The notes: generated from the sequence alone by a model not told the origin. Positions 46,060-57,913 are shown, numbered from the stretch's first letter. The stretch is 64,000 nucleotides of DNA from Deltaproteobacteria bacterium (GCA_021372695.1 JAJFTY010000072.1:1-64000), one strand, 5' to 3'. Made by a program: numbers and translations.

Positions 46060-46536
46060 TCAATTCTGGCAATCGCATCTTCCCGTCATTTCGCGGAGCC
46101 GATGGGCCGGAGGCGATGGCTCGCCGCAACGTCCCCGCGAATCGCAGGCCGACACCCGATACGAATAGAACTGGTTCAGTGAAACCGTCCCGTCCAGATA
46201 GCCGAACGTCCCTTCCCCGGTGCGCCTGAGCGCCGGATCGCCCGGTTTGGCCGTCGCGAGCGGCCGATATTCCTGCGGGCATCCCGGACATGCCCGGTCC
46301 CCGGGCACCTCGCTCCGTACGATCCGGAAATGATCGATCGCGCCAGCCGGTCCGGGCGCCGACCAGCCGAGTTGGATCCCCTCCGTGCCGGACTCGGCGG
46401 TGAGGCCCGCGATCGCCGGAAGTGGGGCGACCCGCGGGGGAATGGGGTCCCCTTTCTTACCGCATCCCGCCAGGAGCAGGAGGCCGCACAGGAGAACGCC
46501 CAGAACCCCGCAGAGAATCCGGTGACGTCTCAGCAT
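46060..46536 (-). CDS. lipoprotein with a fibronectin type III-like domain
   Basis: A 158-residue protein with a signal peptide and lipobox LLAGC (Cys25), followed by GKKGDPIPP, an N-terminal tag shared with small LptM/YifL-like lipoproteins, then an FN3-like beta domain (GLTAESGTEGIQLGWSAPG ... FYSYRVSACDSRG). It is encoded between argH and lysA, overlapping the argH stop by 7 bases. A short lipoprotein with this tag next to lysA is common in proteobacteria. Role unknown; probably in the outer membrane. Confidence 0.8.
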   Translation of the reverse strand: MLRRHRILCGVLGVLLCGLLLLAGCGKKGDPIPPRVAPLPAIAGLTAESGTEGIQLGWSAPGPAGAIDHFRIVRSEVPGDRACPGCPQEYRPLATAKPGDPALRRTGEGTFGYLDGTVSLNQFYSYRVSACDSRGRCGEPSPPAHRLREMTGRCDCQN

Positions 46537-47906
46537 TCCCCGATCTCCCCGAGCCGCTTGCGGACAGCCTCCTCCGCCGTGCCGCCCGATCCCTGGCGGG
46601 CGCTAACCGACTGCCGCACCGTCAGATGCCGGAGCAACTCCCGGTCGAACCCCGGATAGAACCGCCGGTACTCGCGCAGCGTGAGCCCCGTGAGTTCCTT
46701 CCCATTCTGGACGCAGAAGGAGACGATCCGCCCGACGATGCCGTGCGCCTCCCGGAAGGGCACTCCCTTCATGACCAGGTATTCGGCCACATCGGTCGCG
46801 GTCGAGAATCCTCCGGCCGCTCCCTCTTCCATGCGCCGGCGGTTGTACGTGAGGCGGCCGATCATCGCGGTGAGGATCCCCAGACACGCTTCGACCGTGT
46901 CCACCGTGTCGAAGAGCGGTTCCTTGTCCTCCTGGAGGTCTCGGTTGTAGGTCATCGGCAGACCCTTCAGCAGGGTCAAGAGCGCCGTAAGGTTTCCGTA
47001 AACGCGCCCCGTCTTGCCGCGAATCAGCTCCGCCACATCCGGGTTCTTCTTCTGGGGCATGATACTGCTCCCCGTCGTGAAGGCGTCGGCGATCTCGACA
47101 TATCCGAATTCGTCGCCGGACCAGAGCACGAGGTCCTCGCAAAAGCGGCTCATGTGCATCATCAAGAGCGACGCGGCAAAGATGAACTCTGCGACAAAGT
47201 CGCGGTCGGAAACCGCATCCATGCTGTTTGCGCTCACCGCCGGGAACTTGAGCAGCTTCGCCACATAGCGGCGGTCGATGGGGAGACCCGTCCCGGCCAG
47301 AGCCGCGGAGCCCAGGGGCATGACATTCACGCGTTTCAGGCAATCCGCAAGGCGCGCCTCGTCCCGGTCGAGCATCTCCCGGAAGGCCAGCAGGTAGTGC
47401 GAGAGCAGAACCGGCTGGGCCTTCTGCATATGGGTGTAACCCGGAACGATCACGCCCAGCTCCTTTTTCGCGAGCCCCACGAAAGCCGCCTTCAGACCCC
47501 GGATCAGCCCGACCGTGCAGCCGATCTCCGCCCGCAGGTAGAGGCGGATGTCGAGGGCAACCTGATCGTTCCGGCTCCGGCCCGTATGGAGTTTCCCGCC
47601 GGCCTCGCCGATCCTCGCGATCAGCGCCTTCTCGACGGCCATGTGGATGTCCTCGTCATCGGGGTGGAAGGCAAAACTCCCCGCCTCGATGTCGGAGAGG
47701 ATCTCTCCCAGCCCCTTCAGGATCGCCGCATTCTCTTTGGCGGTGATGAGCCCCTGCCGGGCGAGCATCCGGGCGTGGGCCATGCTGCCCTCGATATCGT
47801 ACCGATAAAGGCGCCGGTCGAAGTGAATCGACGCGGTGAACGCCTCAACCGCCCGATCCGTCGGCTCGCTGAACCGCCCGCCCCACGGTTTCTCGTCCTG
47901 CTTCAT
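46530..47906 (-). CDS. argH: argininosuccinate lyase
   Basis: Last step of arginine synthesis, releasing fumarate. The 458-residue protein begins KPWGGRFSEPTDRAVEAFTAS and has HTGRSRNDQVALD, TTGSSIMPQKKNPDVAELIRGK (catalytic Ser loop) and HMQKAQPV. GTGAGG before the ATG at 47906. The 133 bases between argG and argH hold no gene and no clear promoter. Confidence 0.97.
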   Translation of the reverse strand: MKQDEKPWGGRFSEPTDRAVEAFTASIHFDRRLYRYDIEGSMAHARMLARQGLITAKENAAILKGLGEILSDIEAGSFAFHPDDEDIHMAVEKALIARIGEAGGKLHTGRSRNDQVALDIRLYLRAEIGCTVGLIRGLKAAFVGLAKKELGVIVPGYTHMQKAQPVLLSHYLLAFREMLDRDEARLADCLKRVNVMPLGSAALAGTGLPIDRRYVAKLLKFPAVSANSMDAVSDRDFVAEFIFAASLLMMHMSRFCEDLVLWSGDEFGYVEIADAFTTGSSIMPQKKNPDVAELIRGKTGRVYGNLTALLTLLKGLPMTYNRDLQEDKEPLFDTVDTVEACLGILTAMIGRLTYNRRRMEEGAAGGFSTATDVAEYLVMKGVPFREAHGIVGRIVSFCVQNGKELTGLTLREYRRFYPGFDRELLRHLTVRQSVSARQGSGGTAEEAVRKRLGEIGEC

Positions 47907-48039
47907 GATGCCTCACCGCCCATCAGTACCGCAAACCCATCGGAAACCATGATCCCTCCGCGCGGGAGCCCTTCCGACCGTAAAGACTCGACGCGCTTCC
48001 GGGACGTGGCTTTCAATGAACCTTTTTCTACCGGACCGG

Positions 48040-49254
48040 TTATCCCCGGCCTTCCATCATCGCCAGGATCCGCAGGCGCAGCGCGTTCAGGCGGATGAAC
48101 CCCGTCGCATCCATCTGGTTGTAGACCTTGTCCTTCTCGAAGGTTGCAAAGTCTTCACTGTAGAGCGAGAGCGGCGATTTCCTCCCGACCACGATGCAGT
48201 TGCCCTTGTAGAGCTTCAACCTGGCCACACCGGTGACGCGCGCCTGCGTCTCGTCGATGAACTTCTGGAGGACCTCCATTTCCGGGGCATACCAGAAGCC
48301 GTTGTAGGCGAGCTGCGCATACTTGGGAATCAGGGAGTCCCGCATCATCATCACCTCGCGGTCCATCGTGATCGATTCGACGGCACGGTGGGCAGCCCAG
48401 AGGGCGGTCCCGCCGGGAGTCTCATAGACCCCGCGCGACTTCATGCCGACGAAGCGGTTTTCGACCATGTCCACCCGGCCGATCCCGTTCGCCCCGGCAA
48501 CCGCATTCATGTGGTCCAGAAGTTTGGCCGGGCTCATGGCCTTGCCATCGACCGAGACCGGCGTCCCCTTCTCGAAGCCGATCTCCACATAGGTCGGCTT
48601 GTCCGGCGCCGCCTCCGGCGAGGCCGTGAGCACGAACATGTCCTCGTTCGGCTCGTTCCACGGATCCTCGAGGATGCCCCCTTCGTGGGAGATGTGGAGG
48701 AGGTTCCGGTCGCTGCTGTAGGGCTTCTCGCGGGTGAGGGGGATCGGAATCCCGTGCTTCTCCGCATACTCGATCATCGATATCCGGGAGTCGAACGTCC
48801 AGTGCTCGTCCTTCCAGGCGGAGATGATCCGGATCCTGGGATTGAGCGCCATGTAGGTCAGCTCGAAACGCACCTGATCGTTACCCTTCCCCGTGGCCCC
48901 GTGGCAGACCGCATCGGCCCCCTCAATCTTGGCGATTTCGAGCTGCCGCTTGGCGATGAGCGGCCGCGCCAGCGAGGTTCCCAGGAGATAGGTCCCCTCG
49001 TAGATCGCATTCGCGCGGAGAGCCGGAAATACGAAATCGCGCGCGAACTCCTCGCAGAGATCGTCGATGTAGATCTTCGAGGCGCCGGTCTTGATCGCCT
49101 TCTCCTTCAGGCCCGAGAGTTCCTCCTTCTGGCCCACGTCCGCTGCGAAACAGATCACCTCGCACCCGTAGGTTTCGATCAGCCACCTCACGATCACCGA
49201 CGTATCCAACCCTCCCGAATAGGCAAGGACGACCTTCTTCACCTTCTCTGCCAT
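48040..49254 (-). CDS. argG: argininosuccinate synthase
   Basis: Joins citrulline and aspartate with ATP. The 404-residue protein has the P-loop [10 protein letters not shown] (near 10-19), and [15 protein letters not shown], all typical. AAGGAGG 6 bases before the ATG at 49254. It has its own promoter in the gap to argD. argF, which supplies citrulline and often lies between argD and argG in related clusters, is missing here. Confidence 0.97.
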   Translation of the reverse strand: MAEKVKKVVLAYSGGLDTSVIVRWLIETYGCEVICFAADVGQKEELSGLKEKAIKTGASKIYIDDLCEEFARDFVFPALRANAIYEGTYLLGTSLARPLIAKRQLEIAKIEGADAVCHGATGKGNDQVRFELTYMALNPRIRIISAWKDEHWTFDSRISMIEYAEKHGIPIPLTREKPYSSDRNLLHISHEGGILEDPWNEPNEDMFVLTASPEAAPDKPTYVEIGFEKGTPVSVDGKAMSPAKLLDHMNAVAGANGIGRVDMVENRFVGMKSRGVYETPGGTALWAAHRAVESITMDREVMMMRDSLIPKYAQLAYNGFWYAPEMEVLQKFIDETQARVTGVARLKLYKGNCIVVGRKSPLSLYSEDFATFEKDKVYNQMDATGFIRLNALRLRILAMMEGRG

Positions 49255-49379
49255 TCCATCCTCCTTATCGAATTGATGAGTGTCCCGGGCCTGATGACGC
49301 CCGACACGCTTCCTGTGCCATCGTGAACCGTCTCGACATTCAACCGGGCCAACTCCGCCCGCGAATCGATGGAAGCCGG

Positions 49380-49408
49380 ATCATACCCGCAGGGGCCGGT
49401 CCCGTCAA
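49380..49408 (-). promoter_or_regulatory. promoter of argG (argGH-lipoprotein-lysA-dap)
   Basis: Minus strand: TTGACG (49403-49408), 17-base spacer, TATGAT (49380-49385); ten of twelve matches. The leader of about 120 bases contains a hairpin GTGTC-GGGC ... GCCC-GG-GACAC (49280-49307). A second hairpin AAGGCG-AAA-CGCCTT (49407-49421) overlaps the -35 box. No ArgR-type box was seen. Confidence 0.7.
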
Positions 49409-49424
49409 GGCGAAACGCCTTTTT

Positions 49425-50612
49425 TCAGGAACCCGCCAGCACCTCATCCAGTATCCCCACGGCCCGGTCCACATGTTCGCGGGTCAGGATCAGGGGGGGC
49501 ACAAACCGGAGCACGTTCCCGTTCGTACAGTTGATGAGAAGCCCTCTTTCCATGCACTTCGTGACATACTCCGCCCCCGGACCCGTCAACTCGGCGGCCA
49601 GAATCAACCCCCGCCCCCTGACCTCCCGGATCTGGGCATGCTTTTCCTTCAACTCGCCGAGCCGGCCGAGGAAGTACTCGCCCACGTTGCGGCAGTTCTC
49701 GATCACCCCTTCATCGAAGATCGTTTCCAGCGTGGCCAGGGCGGCGGAACAGGCCAGGGGGTTGCCGCCGAAGGTCGATCCATGACTCCCCGGAACGAAC
49801 GCGGCAGCGACGTTCTCCTTCGCCAGGAGCGCGCCGATGGGGAAGCCGTTTCCCAGCGCCTTGGCCAGGGTAATCATGTCCGGGACCACATCCTCCTGCT
49901 CGCAGGCAAAGAGGCTCCCGGTCCGCCCGAGCCCCGTCTGCACCTCGTCGGCGATCATCAGGATCCCCTTCTCATCGCAGATCCGCCGCACCCCCTGGAG
50001 ATAGCCGGGGGCGGGAATGATCACGCCGCTCTCCCCCTGGATCGGCTCGACCATAATGCCGCAGGTCTTCTCCGTCACGGCCGCCTCCAGTGCGGCCAGG
50101 TCGTTGTACGGCACATACCGGAATCCCGCGGGAAGCGGCTCGAAGCCCGCATGGAATCTCGGCTGCGCCGTCGCCGTCACGGTGGCCAGGGTGCGGCCGT
50201 GGAAGGAGTCCTGCATCGTGATGAGTTCGTACCGCCCCTTCATCTTCTCCGAGGCGTATTTGCGGGCGAGTTTGATCGCCGCCTCATTGGCCTCGGCCCC
50301 GCTGTTGCAGAAGAAGGCCTTGTCGAACGGGGAATTCTCCACGAGAAGACGCGCCAGAAGGATCTGCGGCGCGATATGGTAGAGGTTCGAGACGTGGAAG
50401 AGGTTTTCCGCCTGCTCCTTCACCGCTGCCACGACCGCCGGATGGGCATGACCCAGAGCGCAGACCGCGATCCCCGCGACCAGGTCGAGATAGCACCGGT
50501 CGTCCGTGTCCCATACGTGAACGCCGAGCCCCCGCGTGAGGACGATGGGAAAACGTTTGTAGGTCGACATGATGTAGCGGTCGGACAGCTCGATCCATTC
50601 CTTTGTGCTCAT
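49425..50612 (-). CDS. argD: acetylornithine aminotransferase
   Basis: PLP aminotransferase for N-acetylornithine (may also act on succinyl-DAP). The 395-residue protein has FFCNSGAEANEAAIKLARK, SFHGRT, DEVQTGLGRTG and the cofactor lysine in TLAKALGNGFPIGA. ATG at 50612 with GGAG 8 bases upstream. Downstream of argB by 75 bases. The usual family length supports this start over an in-frame ATG at 50678. Confidence 0.95.
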   Translation of the reverse strand: MSTKEWIELSDRYIMSTYKRFPIVLTRGLGVHVWDTDDRCYLDLVAGIAVCALGHAHPAVVAAVKEQAENLFHVSNLYHIAPQILLARLLVENSPFDKAFFCNSGAEANEAAIKLARKYASEKMKGRYELITMQDSFHGRTLATVTATAQPRFHAGFEPLPAGFRYVPYNDLAALEAAVTEKTCGIMVEPIQGESGVIIPAPGYLQGVRRICDEKGILMIADEVQTGLGRTGSLFACEQEDVVPDMITLAKALGNGFPIGALLAKENVAAAFVPGSHGSTFGGNPLACSAALATLETIFDEGVIENCRNVGEYFLGRLGELKEKHAQIREVRGRGLILAAELTGPGAEYVTKCMERGLLINCTNGNVLRFVPPLILTREHVDRAVGILDEVLAGS

Positions 50613-50687
50613 CTTCTCTTCTCCTCTATCCATCTTGTCAGGGTGCAGAATTGAACTCTGTCCCCTTGCCGTCATCATTTCAACAGC

Positions 50688-52970
<2,283 letters not shown>

Positions 52971-52984
<14 letters not shown>

Positions 52985-53651
52985 GGCTACCCTTTTCCGG
53001 GACGGATTTCCCATCGGTCCCCTTGTCCAGCGGAACGGATCCGGAATCCGCCCTGTCCGATTTCCTGGAATCTGCCCCTTTCGATTTTTTGTTGTCGATC
53101 GGCTCCGGCTCCACTTCGAGGTCGATCTCCTCGACGGTAATGCGGTCGTTCGTGAAGATGCAGATCTCGGAGGCGATCTTCACGGCTTCCCTCGCGATCT
53201 CGCTTGCCGTCAGTTCCGAATAGCGGACCATCGCCCGCGCGGCCGCCAGTGCATACGGCCCTCCCGAACCGATGGCCATGACGTTGTCGTCCGACTCGAT
53301 CACGTCGCCATTCCCGGAGATGATCAGGAACGAATCCCGGCTGACGGCGATCATCAGCGCCTCGAGGTGGCGAAGCACGCGGTCCGTGCGCCAATCCTTG
53401 GTCAGCTCCACCGCCGCCCTCACCAGGTTTCCCTTGTACTGTTCCAGCTTCTGGTCGAAGCGGTCGAACAGGGTGAAGGCGTCTGCCGTCGCCCCGGCAA
53501 ACCCCACGATCACCTGGTCATGGTAGAGACGGCGAACCTTCCGCGCCCCGTGCTTCATCACGGTCGTGTCGAGCGTCACCTGGCCATCTCCGGCCACCGT
53601 GACCTTCCCTTTATGCCTTACGGCCAGTATGGTCGTTCCTCGGATATTCAT
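52971..53651 (-). CDS. hslV: ATP-dependent protease peptidase subunit HslV
   Basis: Threonine protease, the core of the HslVU complex. The core has RGTTILAV (nucleophile Thr6 after a five-residue propeptide MNIRG, instead of just Met as in E. coli), VAGDGQVT and [13 protein letters not shown]. The core ends near residue 178, but the protein runs to 226 with a polar Lys/Asp/Ser-rich tail ([18 protein letters not shown] ...). The tail is unusual for HslV and its last bases overlap the hslU start. Confidence 0.95.
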
Positions 53652-53655
53652 CGCT

Positions 53656-54579
53656 TCAGCTGTTCCCTCCTCCGGCCCGCGGGTGAGCCCGGTCGTAGAT
53701 CTCCATCAGCCGGCTCACACTGACCGATGTGTACTTCTGCGTTGTCGAGAGGCTCCTGTGCCCCAGCATCTCCTGGATGGAACGGAGGTCCGCACCGGCA
53801 TCCAAAAGGTGGGTGGCGAAGGTGTGCCTGAGCGCATGCGGGCTGATCTTCCGGCCGATGCCGCTCTGCCGGACCACCTTTTCCACCACCCTGGCGACGC
53901 CCCGCGGATTCATCCGCCGTCCCCGGGTGCTCAGGAAAAGGGCCTCCTCTTCCGTTCCACCCGCCAACTCGACGAAGAGTTCCGGCCGCTTCCGCAGATA
54001 GATGTCGATCGCCTGCCGCGCCGGCTCCCCGAACGGGACGATCCGCTCCTTGCGCCCCTTGCCGCGCACCTTGATCAGCCCTTCCGAAAAATGCACATCC
54101 TCAAGGTTCAATCCCGTCAGTTCACTCAGACGGATTCCCGCCGAGTAGAAGAGCTCGAGCATCGCGCGATCCCGGCATCCGGCCGCATCCGCGGCGAAAT
54201 TCACTTGGAGGAGCGCTAGCATCTCGTCCGCGGACAGGACGACGGGAATGTACTTCTCGCAGCGGGGCAGTTGAATCAGCTCCGCCGGGTTGACGGCCGC
54301 CATCCCTTCCCGGAGCAGGTACCGGTAAAAGGAGCGCAGCGCCGCCACCTTCCGGGAGATCGTCACCTTCCGGAGTTTCTCCCGGTGCAGGGACGCGAGA
54401 AAGGCCCGGATCACCAGCGGGTCGGTGGGGATCGTCTCCGCAGAGGACTCCGTCCCCGCCAGAAAGGTCCGGAACTGTTCCAGGTCCGTCAGATACGCCG
54501 CTTTTGTGTGGGCGGAAAGATTCCGTTCCACCTGCAGATGTCTGCCGAACCCGCTGATGGCTTGCTCCAGAAGGCCCAT
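53656..54579 (-). CDS. xerC: tyrosine recombinase XerC/XerD
   Basis: Chromosome-dimer resolution recombinase of 307 residues. All six catalytic residues are visible: Arg150, Lys174, His248, Arg251, His274 and Tyr283. The N-terminal SAM-like core-binding domain covers about 1-100. ATG at 54579 with GAGG 7 bases upstream; a TTG 12 bases earlier is in frame. Position just before hslVU, as in many bacteria, argues for XerC rather than a phage integrase. Confidence 0.93.
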   Translation of the reverse strand: MGLLEQAISGFGRHLQVERNLSAHTKAAYLTDLEQFRTFLAGTESSAETIPTDPLVIRAFLASLHREKLRKVTISRKVAALRSFYRYLLREGMAAVNPAELIQLPRCEKYIPVVLSADEMLALLQVNFAADAAGCRDRAMLELFYSAGIRLSELTGLNLEDVHFSEGLIKVRGKGRKERIVPFGEPARQAIDIYLRKRPELFVELAGGTEEEALFLSTRGRRMNPRGVARVVEKVVRQSGIGRKISPHALRHTFATHLLDAGADLRSIQEMLGHRSLSTTQKYTSVSVSRLMEIYDRAHPRAGGGNS

Positions 54580-54603
54580 CCGCTGCCTCAATCCATGCTG
54601 AAA

Positions 54604-54645
54604 GAGAGATTAGGGGGCGGATTCGAATCCGTCCCCTAATCTCTC
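54604..54645. repeat. 42-base near-perfect palindrome upstream of xerC
   Basis: Twenty-base arms with a two-base centre (CG), starting GAGAGATTAGGGG on the left and ending CCCCTAATCTCTC on the right, with one mismatch (G54616 opposite T54633, a G-U pair in RNA). The core includes GGATTCGAATCC. It lies between the bifunctional-nuclease gene and xerC, 25 bases before the xerC start. Only TTT follows it on the minus strand, so it is a poor terminator. It may be a mobile or protein-bound palindrome. Confidence 0.75.
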
Positions 54646-54690
54646 ATCCGTACCCGAACGACCGTTCCCGCCCTTGTGGGATCAGATCCG

Positions 54691-55191
54691 TCACATCTTG
54701 TACTTTCCGAAATCCTCCGGCGAGAGATTCTCGAGAAACTCGGAGAGCTTCTCCTTCTTCAACCGGTCGAGATCGGTCATCTTCGTCCCGAAATCGACGT
54801 TCCGGGACTTTTCGACCACCCGGTCCTCCACGAATATCGGCGAACCGGCCCGCAGCGCGATGGCAATGGCGTCACTGGGGCGGGCATCGACGACGATGGA
54901 CTCTCCTTTGACCCGGAGGTGCAGATTGGCGAAAAAGGTGTTGTTGCGAAGATCGTGGATCTCCACCCGGATCACCTCGGCCTTCAGCACCTTGAGGATT
55001 TCATTGAGGAGGTCATGGGTCATCGGGCGCGAAAAGGTGATCTTCTCGATCTCCGTTGCGATCGCACTCGCCTCGAAAATACCGATCCAGATGGGGATGG
55101 CCTTCTTCTCCTCCAGGTCTTTCAAGATGACGATCGGCGTATTGGTGATCGGATCCATCGTCAGACCCGACACCTTCATCTCAATGAACAT
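54691..55191 (-). CDS. bifunctional nuclease family protein (DUF151)
   Basis: A 166-residue cytosolic protein of the BFN/DUF151 family: MKVSGLTMDPITNTPIVILKD, IPIWIGIFEASAI, and LHLRVKGESIVVDARPSDAIAIALR. Plant members have nuclease activity and bacterial members have no settled role. The C-terminal 30 residues are a charged UVR-like tail (KLSEFLENLSPEDFGKY). It follows miaB with an 11-base overlap and a good AGGAGG, so it is co-expressed with tRNA modification. Confidence 0.9.
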   Translation of the reverse strand: MFIEMKVSGLTMDPITNTPIVILKDLEEKKAIPIWIGIFEASAIATEIEKITFSRPMTHDLLNEILKVLKAEVIRVEIHDLRNNTFFANLHLRVKGESIVVDARPSDAIAIALRAGSPIFVEDRVVEKSRNVDFGTKMTDLDRLKKEKLSEFLENLSPEDFGKYKM

Positions 55192-56524
55192 CTCCGCCTC
55201 CTCGTTCCTCCCTCTCGCCCCGCAGGGAATGGAGGAAGGCCCCCACGATCCTGACGGACACGATTTTTCCTATCCACCCGGTCTCCCCCGGAAAATTGAC
55301 GATCCGGTTTCCCCGCGTCCGACCCGTCATCTCCCCCGCCTCATTGCGGCTCGGCCCCTCGACCAGCACCTCCTCCAGCCGTCCGACGCAGGCGCGGTTT
55401 TTCTCCCACGTATGTTCCGCCTGCAGGGCCTGGAGGGTCATGAGCCGTTCCCGCTTGATCCCTTCGGCAACGGCGCCGTCCATTCCGGCCGCCGCCGTCC
55501 CTGCCCGCTCCGAGTACTGGAACGAGAAGAGGTTGTCGAATCGTATCTCCCGCATCAGTCCCAGGGTCTGTTCGAAATCGCTCTCTTCCTCCCCCGGGAA
55601 CCCCACGATCACGTCGGAGGTGATGCTGATCTCCGGGCAGGCCCGGCGAAGGGCGGCCACCTTCTCTCTGTAGGCCGCGACATCATATCCGCGGTTCATC
55701 CGGTGGAGCACACGGTCCGAACCGGACTGCACCGGAAGGTGGATGTGCTCGCAGAGCGAACCGACCGCTCCGAAACAGGCCATCAGCCGCGGCGACAGGT
55801 CCTTCGGATGGGAGGTCGTGAAGCGGATCCTCTCGATCCCCGGCACCTCTCCGATCGCGCCGATCAGTTCGGCGAAATCGGCCTCCCCGGGCAGGGTCTT
55901 CCCGTAGGAATTCACGTTCTGCCCCAGGAGGGTCACCTCCCGGATCCCGCGGCCGGCGAGCATTTCGACCTCCCGCAGGATCTCCGCCGGCGGCCGGCTC
56001 TCCTCCCGGCCCCGGAGATGCGGCACGACGCAGTAGGCGCAGAAGTTGTTGCACCCCTGCATGATCGTGACAAACGTCGAAACCGCCCCCTCCTCAGGCT
56101 GGGCTGGGATCGAAAGCGATTGGACCCGGTCGCAGAATCCCGTCTCGACGATCCGTCCTCTGTCCCGTTCCAACTCCCCCACCATTTCGGGAAGCCGGTG
56201 GATCTGGTGCGTCCCGAAAACCAGATCCACGAACGGGGCCCTGCCGAAGAGCCGTCCTCCCCACTGCTGGGCGAGGCAGCCTCCCACGCCGATCAGCAGA
56301 TGCGGGTTTTTCTGCTTCAAAGCGCGGAACCGACCCAACTGGCTGTAAATTTTCTGTTCCGCCTTCTCGCGGATGCTGCACGTATTGATCAGGATCAGAT
56401 CCGCCCGCTCCGGATCGTCCGTAGCCCCGTATCCCGACGGTGCCAGCAGTGATGCCATTTTATCCGCATCCTGGACATTCATCTGGCAGCCAAAAGTTTG
56501 AATATAGAGCTTTTTTTTCTCCAA
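55181..56524 (-). CDS. miaB: tRNA-2-methylthio-N6-dimethylallyladenosine synthase
   Basis: Radical-SAM methylthiotransferase that finishes ms2i6A37, after MiaA. The 447-residue protein has the N-terminal cluster site (Cys13 in FGCQMN, Cys49 in NTCSIREKA, Cys83 in GGCLAQQ), the radical-SAM CNNFCAYCVVPHLRGRE, and a C-terminal TRAM domain. The start is TTG at 56524 with AAGGAAAGG upstream. The protein has about 15 extra basic/Gly residues at the end, where it overlaps the next gene. Confidence 0.96.
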   Translation of the reverse strand: MEKKKLYIQTFGCQMNVQDADKMASLLAPSGYGATDDPERADLILINTCSIREKAEQKIYSQLGRFRALKQKNPHLLIGVGGCLAQQWGGRLFGRAPFVDLVFGTHQIHRLPEMVGELERDRGRIVETGFCDRVQSLSIPAQPEEGAVSTFVTIMQGCNNFCAYCVVPHLRGREESRPPAEILREVEMLAGRGIREVTLLGQNVNSYGKTLPGEADFAELIGAIGEVPGIERIRFTTSHPKDLSPRLMACFGAVGSLCEHIHLPVQSGSDRVLHRMNRGYDVAAYREKVAALRRACPEISITSDVIVGFPGEEESDFEQTLGLMREIRFDNLFSFQYSERAGTAAAGMDGAVAEGIKRERLMTLQALQAEHTWEKNRACVGRLEEVLVEGPSRNEAGEMTGRTRGNRIVNFPGETGWIGKIVSVRIVGAFLHSLRGEREERGGGDVH

Positions 56525-56558
56525 GCCTTTCCTTCCCGACCGCCCCTGCCGTGTTCCA

Positions 56559-56585
56559 ATTAAACCATGGCCTAGGGATAGTCAA
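56559..56585 (-). promoter_or_regulatory. candidate promoter of miaB
   Basis: Minus strand: TTGACT (56580-56585), 15-base spacer, TTTAAT (56559-56564). Both boxes match well but the spacer is short. It lies in the 187-base gap after bamD, which also has a hairpin CCGCATCG / CGATGCGG (about 56647-56671) without a T tract. Confidence 0.45.
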
Positions 56586-56711
56586 TACCTTTTTGCAGGA
56601 ATCATTCGCAAATCCGGGGGGAATGACCCATCGGGGCCGGCGCGGCCGCATCGGAGATCGGCGATGCGGGTGAAATGCGGGCTACTGAAACCTAAAGCTC
56701 AGGGGCGTCCC

Positions 56712-57458
56712 TCAGTAGAGTCCCCGACGAGCCGGCGGCACGAATGAATCCACTGGCTTCTTTTTCGTAGCGGATTCGGCCAGGCGCCTCTTGGTTTCAG
56801 CGATGAAGAAACTCACCTTGTAGTCGAGGCCGACATTCGGATACTCCCGGGCGATCTTTTCGAATCGGCGCAGGGCGGCTGCGTACTCCTTGATATTGAA
56901 GTAGAATTCGCCCACGTAGAACTCCTGCTCGCCCAGCGTCTTCTTGCACTCCCGGATCATCTTCTCGGCCATGAAAGAGAATTTACTCTGCGGGAAGCGG
57001 GTCATCAACCGCTCGAACTCCTTGAGCGCCTTGAAGGTTTCCGTCTGATCGCGGTCGATCGTCGAGCCGTCGTTGAAGTGGCACATTCCGATCTGGTACA
57101 TGACATAGGGAAGATTTTCGTTTGTGGGATGAAGATTCAGAAATTCGGAATAGACCAGTTCCGCTTCGATATACTGCTTTCCGCTGAAATAGGCGTCGCC
57201 GACGCCCAGTTCCGCCGCGAGGGCCAGTTGGCTCAGCGGATACTCCTCCTTGACCCGCTGGAAGAGCTCGATCGCCCGCTTGTAGTCGCCGCTCTGATAA
57301 TCCAGGAGAGCTTGCTGGTAAAGGCCTTCCGGTGTCGATCGGGGTAAATCCGTCGTCTTTTTTGCCCAGGGGAGCCAGATCTTGCAGCCCGAGATCAGAA
57401 AGAGAACCACCAGCAGCGCCAGAAATACCCTTTTTTTCTGCACATTCGCCACCTTCAT
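56712..57458 (-). CDS. bamD: outer membrane assembly lipoprotein BamD
   Basis: Essential lipoprotein of the BAM complex that inserts outer-membrane proteins. The 248-residue protein has a lipobox LISGC (Cys25) and about five TPR units (for instance PEGLYQQALLDYQSGDYKRAIELFQRV, then KQYIEAELVYSEFLNLHP). Length equals the family norm. It follows trxA with a 4-base gap and has little ribosome site of its own, so it is likely coupled to trxA. Confidence 0.94.
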   Translation of the reverse strand: MKVANVQKKRVFLALLVVLFLISGCKIWLPWAKKTTDLPRSTPEGLYQQALLDYQSGDYKRAIELFQRVKEEYPLSQLALAAELGVGDAYFSGKQYIEAELVYSEFLNLHPTNENLPYVMYQIGMCHFNDGSTIDRDQTETFKALKEFERLMTRFPQSKFSFMAEKMIRECKKTLGEQEFYVGEFYFNIKEYAAALRRFEKIAREYPNVGLDYKVSFFIAETKRRLAESATKKKPVDSFVPPARRGLY

Positions 57459-57462
57459 TCGT

Positions 57463-57792
57463 TTACAGGGCCTTGCGGATGAATGCTTCCAGCCGCTCCT
57501 TCGGCACCAGGCCGATCAGGGTGTCGAAGAGCTTCCCCTCCTTGAAAAGCAGGAGCGTCGGAATGCTCATGACGCCATAGGTTGCGGCGGTTTTCGGATG
57601 ATCGTCAATATTGATCTTCGCCACCTTGATCTGACCGCGGTACTGAACGGCCAGCGCCTCTACGGTCGGACCGATCGCCTTGCAGGGGCCGCACCACGGC
57701 GCCCAAAAATCTACCAGGGCGGGTTTGTCCGCCTTGAGGATCACATCTTCGAAATCGCCGTCGCCGACGTGGATCAACGTCTCTTCTGCCAT
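57463..57792 (-). CDS. trxA: thioredoxin
   Basis: Cytosolic disulfide reductase, 109 residues, active site WCGPC (33-37), with the cis-Pro in MSIPTLLLF. ATG at 57792 gives a 9-base spacing from AAGGAG. The ATG at 57801 abuts that site and is less likely. First gene of trxA-bamD, divergent from the phosphorylase gene. Confidence 0.95.
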   Translation of the reverse strand: MAEETLIHVGDGDFEDVILKADKPALVDFWAPWCGPCKAIGPTVEALAVQYRGQIKVAKINIDDHPKTAATYGVMSIPTLLLFKEGKLFDTLIGLVPKERLEAFIRKAL

Positions 57793-57826
57793 ACGATGCA
57801 TCTCCTTTCTGCAGTTTTACGGGCGC

Positions 57827-57856
57827 ACTATCGCACAGACAGCCGATCCGTGTCAA
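57827..57856 (-). promoter_or_regulatory. promoter of trxA-bamD
   Basis: Minus strand: TTGACA (57851-57856), 18-base spacer, GATAGT (57827-57832). Back to back with the phosphorylase promoter; the -35 boxes are 28 bases apart. Confidence 0.65.
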
Positions 57857-57884
57857 TTGAAGATCGCCGGGTGTGCGGCCCCTT

Positions 57885-57913
57885 TTGACAGCGACCGGTC
57901 GATCTGCTATAAG
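57885..57913 (+). promoter_or_regulatory. promoter of the MTAP-family gene
   Basis: Plus strand: TTGACA (57885-57890), 17-base spacer, TATAAG (57908-57913). Eleven of twelve matches, among the strongest promoters in the window, with a leader of only about 35 bases. Confidence 0.8.

Noticed and set aside
53656..54579. Tyrosine recombinase as a sign of a prophage or integron
   Set aside because: It lies next to hslVU like typical xerC, has a normal length and all catalytic residues, and no phage, cassette or attachment-site genes are near. The nearest tRNAs are 12 kb away and intact.
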